Source of the DNA: Molossus alvarezi
Taxonomy: Eukaryota > Chordata > Mammalia > Chiroptera > Molossidae
Length of the DNA stretch: 64,000 nucleotides
Reading direction: 5' to 3'
Assembly: GCA_037176705.1 (NCBI GenBank)
Contig: CM073886.1
Coordinates: forward strand, 88,447,501 to 88,511,500
Part shown: positions 59,660 to 64,000 of the stretch, piece by piece
Numbering within the stretch: the stretch's first letter is position 1
Layout: each line of letters starts with the position of its first letter
The notes under the pieces: generated by a model
The model's input: the letters and a program-made list of their open reading frames with translations, nothing else
Databases searched by the model: none
What the model was told of the DNA's origin: nothing
Translations under genes and position numbers: made by a program

Positions 59660-60205
59660 CTTCCGGTCAAGACCAAAAGATGACAGATATTATATTGTCA
59701 AACACGGATGTGAGTGCCATACCAAAATATAAACCTTCAGTGCAAACACTCAGGAACGAGGTTCACGGCCCTTCTACTTCATACCCACACTGAGAATATC
59801 AAATGGTGGGTTGCTGGTGAAAAAAGGAAAGTGAAGTAAATCTGTGATTGTGAAGACTTTTTTTTGGAGAGAGTAGTGCAGCCCTTCCCCTTTCCCACCC
59901 ACCTCGAGCTTAGAGAGAACTTCCCAAGGGACTCCTTAGAGTTCGATACATGGCGCTGCCGAGTGACAGACACTGTGAACAGTGACAGTGTCTCCCTCTC
60001 ACCTGAGTGTCAGAGGCAAGAAATGGGCTTGCTACTGATGGTGGAGCCAAGGAGTGCAGGTCATGTTGGTTGGGTCTGTAAGCTCAGAGTTGGTCAAGAC
60101 AAAGGATTCTCATACACCAGATGTGGACCTCATAGGAGACAGAGTCAGGCAGTGGGAATAGAGAGGGAGAGGAAGAAAGTGTATGTGTGGGTGTGTGTCT
60201 CTAAA
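59660..60205. other. Single-copy-looking DNA
   Basis: A 118-codon plus-strand open frame at 59864-60220 shows no recognisable domain and ends at the edge of the next MITE. It is not called a gene. Confidence 0.3.
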
Positions 60206-60209
60206 AAGC

Positions 60210-60358
60210 CACCCATTTAGGGTGACCAACCATCCCATTGTCACCCAATTAGGGTGACCAACCATCCCAACTGACCTAGACGGAGGGAATTTCAAAGACA
60301 TGGACTTTCACTTTAAAACTGGAAAGTCCTGGCAACCTGGGACAAGTTGGTCACCCTA
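60210..60358 (+). mobile_element. MER53-like MITE with a duplicated left end
   Basis: Terminal inverted repeats TAGGGTGACCAAC (60218-60230) and GTTGGTCACCCTA (60346-60358). The left 32 bp is present twice in tandem (about 60210-60241, 60242-60273). Confidence 0.7.
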
Positions 60359-60359
60359 C

Positions 60360-60865
60360 CCCTGAGTAAAAAAGTCAGTTTCAAACACGTGCCAGACCTA
60401 GGGAGTGTAAAGCCATCATAAGAGTCCAATTCTTACTTTCATGTTTCCCTTACCTCTCATCATCACACCCTGCAATGGTCAGAGACATCAGGGAATACGT
60501 AGCAGCAGAGGTACGCTAGAGAAAAGGAAGCCTCCCTTGAGAGGGGTACAACAGTAACTGAGTTGGCAGCATTGACTGTGACAGGGGTGTGGCATTTTAA
60601 TGTCTTAATGGAGATTGGATTGGTCATCTAAAGTGATATAAAACTTTGTATAATTCACAGGGATCAGAAAAGTCATGGAACTGAATTTTCCTCCAGGGCG
60701 AGAGACCTTCCCCATTGAATACAATTTTAATGTTGCTTTGCGATTTCAATCCTGAGTCAAGCTCTTTCAATATGCTAGCATTATATTTGTGGGTTAAAAA
60801 TAACCCTATAAAAAAGCTTTACGTTTTTCATGTGACAATAAACTGAGCTCATCCACTATACTTTG
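60360..60865. other. Single-copy-looking DNA
   Basis: No feature was recognised. Confidence 0.3.
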
Positions 60866-60869
60866 GATA

Positions 60870-61550
60870 GAGGTGCCTCATTCTTTTTTAATGTTACACG
60901 GTATTTCACAAATGGATGGTCCTTGCTTTATTTAACTAGTTACCTAAGGATGGCTATATAGGTTGTTCCCAGTATTTCCCTATTACAATCAACTCTTAAT
61001 ATCAATTTCACATGTTTAAATACCATCTAGAAGTGGAGGCTGAGTTAAAAGAGTCATTTAAATTTTTTTCTAATTTCTAATGAATTGCCACCCAACAAGG
61101 GAGGTTGCCGTAATTTACATTCAACTCAAAAATATATGACACAATGCTGATTTCTCCTCATACTCACCAACATGTGTGTTATCAAGCAAATCTATAGGTG
61201 GATAATAGCAGGTGATTTCACTTTTCATTTCCCTTATTTTAAGACTGAGAATCACTTTATGTGTTTAACAGTCACTTGTGTTTTCTTTTAGAACTAGCTT
61301 TGCTTATTTTGCTAATGAGTATTTGAGTTTTTAAAAATTGATTTTTAGAAACTACTTATACATTAAGAAAATTAATTATTTGTCTTTTATGTTTTTAAAA
61401 ATATTTCCCCACACTTAATTCTTATATATTTTTATATTAAAATTTGACATATATTTACCATTTTTTCATTTAAAAAAACTGTTTCTGGATTTTGTGTCAT
61501 ACTTAGGAAAACACTTCCTACTCTGCAATTATGTGGATTTAGGGGTCAAC
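60870..61550 (-). mobile_element. Old L1 3' UTR, antisense
   Basis: It contains AATGAATTGCCACCCAACAA, GTAATTTACATTCAACTC, CATACTCACCAACATGTGTG and GATTTCACTTTTCATTTCCC in the usual antisense L1 tail order. Confidence 0.7.
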
Positions 61551-61607
61551 CAGGTACGTTTTGTGTGGCAGGAACCAAACCTCTCAAGAGAGAGGCTTAG
61601 TACTTTT

Positions 61608-61838
61608 TTTTTTTTTTAATCCTCACCCAAGGACGTTTTTAGCATTCATCTTCAGATAGAGCAAGAGGGAGAGAGGGAGGAAGAGAGAGAGAGACATGGA
61701 CTGGCTGCCACCCACATGACCCCAACCAGGGCCGGGGACAAACTGCAACCGAGGTAGGTGCCCTTAGCAGGAACCAAACCCGGGACTCTCTGGTCTGTGG
61801 GCCGACGCTCTAACCACTGAGCCAAACCGGCCAGAGCC
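61608..61838 (-). repeat. Ves SINE with 15-bp TSD
   Basis: AGGCTTAGTACTTTT lies at 61593-61607 and 61839-61853. Confidence 0.95.
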
Positions 61839-61853
61839 AGGCTTAGTACTTTT

Positions 61854-62435
61854 GAGCTACTTACTAGGCTTTTGTTTTGCCAACTGGAGTATGAGGGCAG
61901 AGGGCTGAATGCTCCGCTAGAAGCAACTGCAGAGATAACCTGAGAGGAAGGAGAAAGAAAACAGACATAGCAGCTCGAAGCAAGAGAAACCATGTAGTGA
62001 AGAACCAACATGTTTACTGATGGTTGTGATCAAGTTCTACTCTGGTGGGCAATGCCTGGTTCTGCTGGGTCTTCAGTGAATACTTGTTTTCATTGTTGTG
62101 GTGGGAGGGTGGATCTTTTGTAGGGACTTATTGAAGGGCTGAGTTGATTTCCAGTTGTGTAAGGGGGAAAGCAGAAGTTTTCAGTAGAAGGCAGTTATTC
62201 CTGATTACATTTCTAAGTTCTTGATATAAAAATGTGGACCTCTACTACAAGGCATAAAAAAATGAGGAGGGACGTGAGACCCTGGATCTAGTTTTGGCTT
62301 TCTCGCTTTCTGTGGGATCAAGAGATCACCGACACCACTAGGTCTCAATTCTTCTGGGGGGAAAATGTATAATAGCTGCTCACCCTCTATCTCTTTCTGG
62401 AATATTGAAAGAGTTAAGAGCTTTGGATAGGATCA
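61854..62435. other. Single-copy-looking DNA
   Basis: No feature was recognised. Confidence 0.3.
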
Positions 62436-62439
62436 GTGC

Positions 62440-62640
62440 ACAAGATGCTTCCAACTCCTGTCATTTAATTTGACCTTGGGCAAATTACCTAATCCATTTA
62501 AAATTAAAATCCTCCAGTATAAAATTATAAAAAAAAACATTGCCTTCTTCAAAGTACATGGTGAGGATTAAGTGGGACAGTAAAAGAAGTTGTTTATCAG
62601 AGTAAGCACCTAACATTTGGCATCTTAAACAAGTAAACAT
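62440..62640 (+). repeat. MIR SINE
   Basis: It contains TTTGACCTTGGGCAAATTAC, GTGAGGATTAAGTGGGACAG and AGAGTAAGCACCTAACA. Confidence 0.7.
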
Positions 62641-62932
62641 GCAAATTTAAGAATAAATGAGCAAGACGACAAGACATTCTAGTCCAGGTTGGAGTCTATA
62701 GTTGTGGGAAGTTCATTTAACTTCCCTTGTCTTCAGCTTTCTCATTCAATTCAAGTCTTAATTATTCAGAAGTTATTCAGATAAACATCACAAGTCACAC
62801 CACCTCTGGTCCTCAGTGTCCCCACAGGCACAACGACAGATCAACTAGCTGGTTTTTAACTTCTCTTTCATCTCTAACTTTCCATGAGATCATTATAGTT
62901 AGTACCCTCAACATCTATAATCCTGGGCTGAG

Positions 62933-62975
62933 ATATATATATACACATACACAAATAGATATAGATATAGATATA
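62933..62975. repeat. (TA)n/(GATATA)n microsatellite
   Basis: ATATATATAT is followed by ATACACA and GATATA units. Confidence 0.9.
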
Positions 62976-63314
62976 GATTTTTTTTTTCTCTCCTAATTAT
63001 CCATGCTCCAGGCCATCAAAAATACTGCTGCTCTTCCTCTCTTGGATGTAATATAATATCCACATTGCTCAGAGTCAAACATAAACATGCTCATACACAT
63101 TTCATTCTTCTGTATTTATTCCAAATTTCCTTTGACTTGATACCTTGGATGTCCATCATGTGCCCTAAATGTCCTCTTGGATTACCCTTAAAATACACAC
63201 TCTTAAAAAAAAAAAAAAAACAAACATAATACACTTGCATATAAGTAAGGGTGAATTGTATTTAAATGCATTGTATGTCCTCTCTTGAATTAGGAGGTAA
63301 AGATATGGTATAAA

Positions 63315-63500
63315 CAAAGCTTTGAAGCCAAACAAACCCGAATTTGAATACTGCTGATTACACTTGCCTTGGGGTAGTTACTTAATCTCTCTAAACTTGA
63401 ATTTCTTCATCTGTATAATGGGGCTACTGATAGGCCAGCATATTGTTGTGAATATTAAATGAAATCGTAATGAAACCAGCTCGGCACAGTACACATTACT
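63315..63500 (+). repeat. MIR SINE
   Basis: It contains CCGAATTTGAATACTGCTGA, AGTTACTTAATCTCTCTAAAC and TGTATAATGGGGCTACTGAT. Confidence 0.8.
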
Positions 63501-64000
63501 TCCTTCTCTCTTATACGGGAGCTATAGATGACAAGATATGTCCATTCCAGCGGACCATGATGCTGCGACTCCGAGTTTCTGATCTAGTACTATCCCTGAG
63601 TGACAATGCCATCTTTGATGCTACCTTTTAAAATCTTTAAATTGGGAAAAATAATGATTTCAGTGAATGAGGCCACCAGAGGTGATTCACTGCAGTGTTG
63701 TTATTCAGCACTTTAAAATTTTGTGCCCGCCCTAAATTTCTCACTGTCCAGCAGGAAGGGGAGTGGGCAAGGGTTATGTCGTGAGGGGAGGACCCGGAGG
63801 GTGTCGAAGTTCTCAGGACCTTCCCACAGGCTGGCATGAAGGAGATGGGGCAGTGTCTAATGTAAACAAGAAATTAAGAAGGCAAGAACAAAGACAGATT
63901 GCTGATAAATTGGAAAATAAACTTTGTGATCTTGTCTTTTTGCTCTATCCAATTGGTAGTAGATAGTCTAACAAACAGTGAACTCAAACACTGACTAGAA
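63501..64000. other. Single-copy-looking DNA
   Basis: Slightly higher CpG at 63510-63570 and 63725-63800. No exon is supported. Confidence 0.3.

Noticed and set aside
59864..60220. 118-codon plus-strand open frame
   Set aside because: Ends at a MITE boundary, shows no domain, and has no splice or promoter context.
118..61853. tRNA-like A and B boxes as real tRNA genes
   Set aside because: They belong to Ves SINEs; none folds as a complete tRNA with an acceptor stem and anticodon arm.
1..64000. CRISPR-like or phage-like repeat arrays
   Set aside because: Spaced repeats are dispersed SINEs with individual target-site duplications, not regularly spaced direct repeats.
1..64000. HeliBat helitrons and young piggyBac elements, expected in Myotis
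   Set aside because: No helitron terminal signature or TTAA-flanked piggyBac ends were recognised; this may mean a bat outside Myotis, but absence in one window is weak evidence.

Overview
This is a mammalian nuclear genome window, almost certainly from a bat (Yangochiroptera, vespertilionoid-like). The main evidence is at least 27 copies of the tRNA-derived Ves SINE (5' end reading GCCCTGGCCGGTTTGGCTCA, CT-rich 3' end, A-rich tail), a family known only from bats. A SPIN-type hAT element at 10110 fits too: SPIN elements entered a few tetrapod lineages, including vesper bats, by horizontal transfer. The ORFs above 60 codons are almost all shadows of repeats or of a CpG island. There are no bacterial-style genes, operons, CRISPR arrays or phage-like regions.

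Genes. Two pieces look genic, and both read on the minus strand. (1) A CpG island at about 5.9-7.6 kb looks like a TATA-less promoter with a first exon ending at a GAG|GTAGGC donor near 6716. If that is right, 1-6.7 kb is first-intron sequence of a gene running off the left edge. (2) At 13671-13993 there is a 106-codon open frame ending in a stop. On the minus strand it is preceded by T20-GCACACACAG, a very strong splice acceptor, so it is best read as the terminal coding exon of a second gene whose other exons lie to the right, probably beyond this window. I recognise neither gene.

Repeat landscape. Ves copies occur throughout; at least 14 have target-site duplications I could read. Two are nested pairs, one may carry a 3' transduction and one has lost its B box. 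L1 makes up the largest blocks: 12.0-13.0 kb, 34.3-39.4 kb (a nearly full ORF2 with dead endonuclease and RT motifs, riddled with Ves), 47.0-50.1 kb, 56.7-59.0 kb (minus strand, ORF1 fused to the ORF2 3' end), and short antisense L1 tails at 28.7-29.6, 46.1, 59.5 and 60.9-61.5 kb. Older layers are MIR (about 21), L2 (3), MER5-like hAT (5), a MER1-like hAT, a hAT-Charlie transposase relic (52.5-53.2 kb), Tigger- and MER53-like elements, and MLT1/MLT2-type LTRs of the ERVL/MaLR class without any internal retroviral genes.

The remaining sequence is AT-rich, single-copy-looking intronic or intergenic DNA. A few blocks deserve a conservation check: an octamer (POU) cluster at 17.2-17.4 kb, a GC-richer block at 27.2-27.9 kb and a hairpin in the putative 3' UTR at 13343. 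I found no clear novel multi-gene system. The best leads are the unrecognised terminal exon, the octamer palindrome and the unusual SINE structures.
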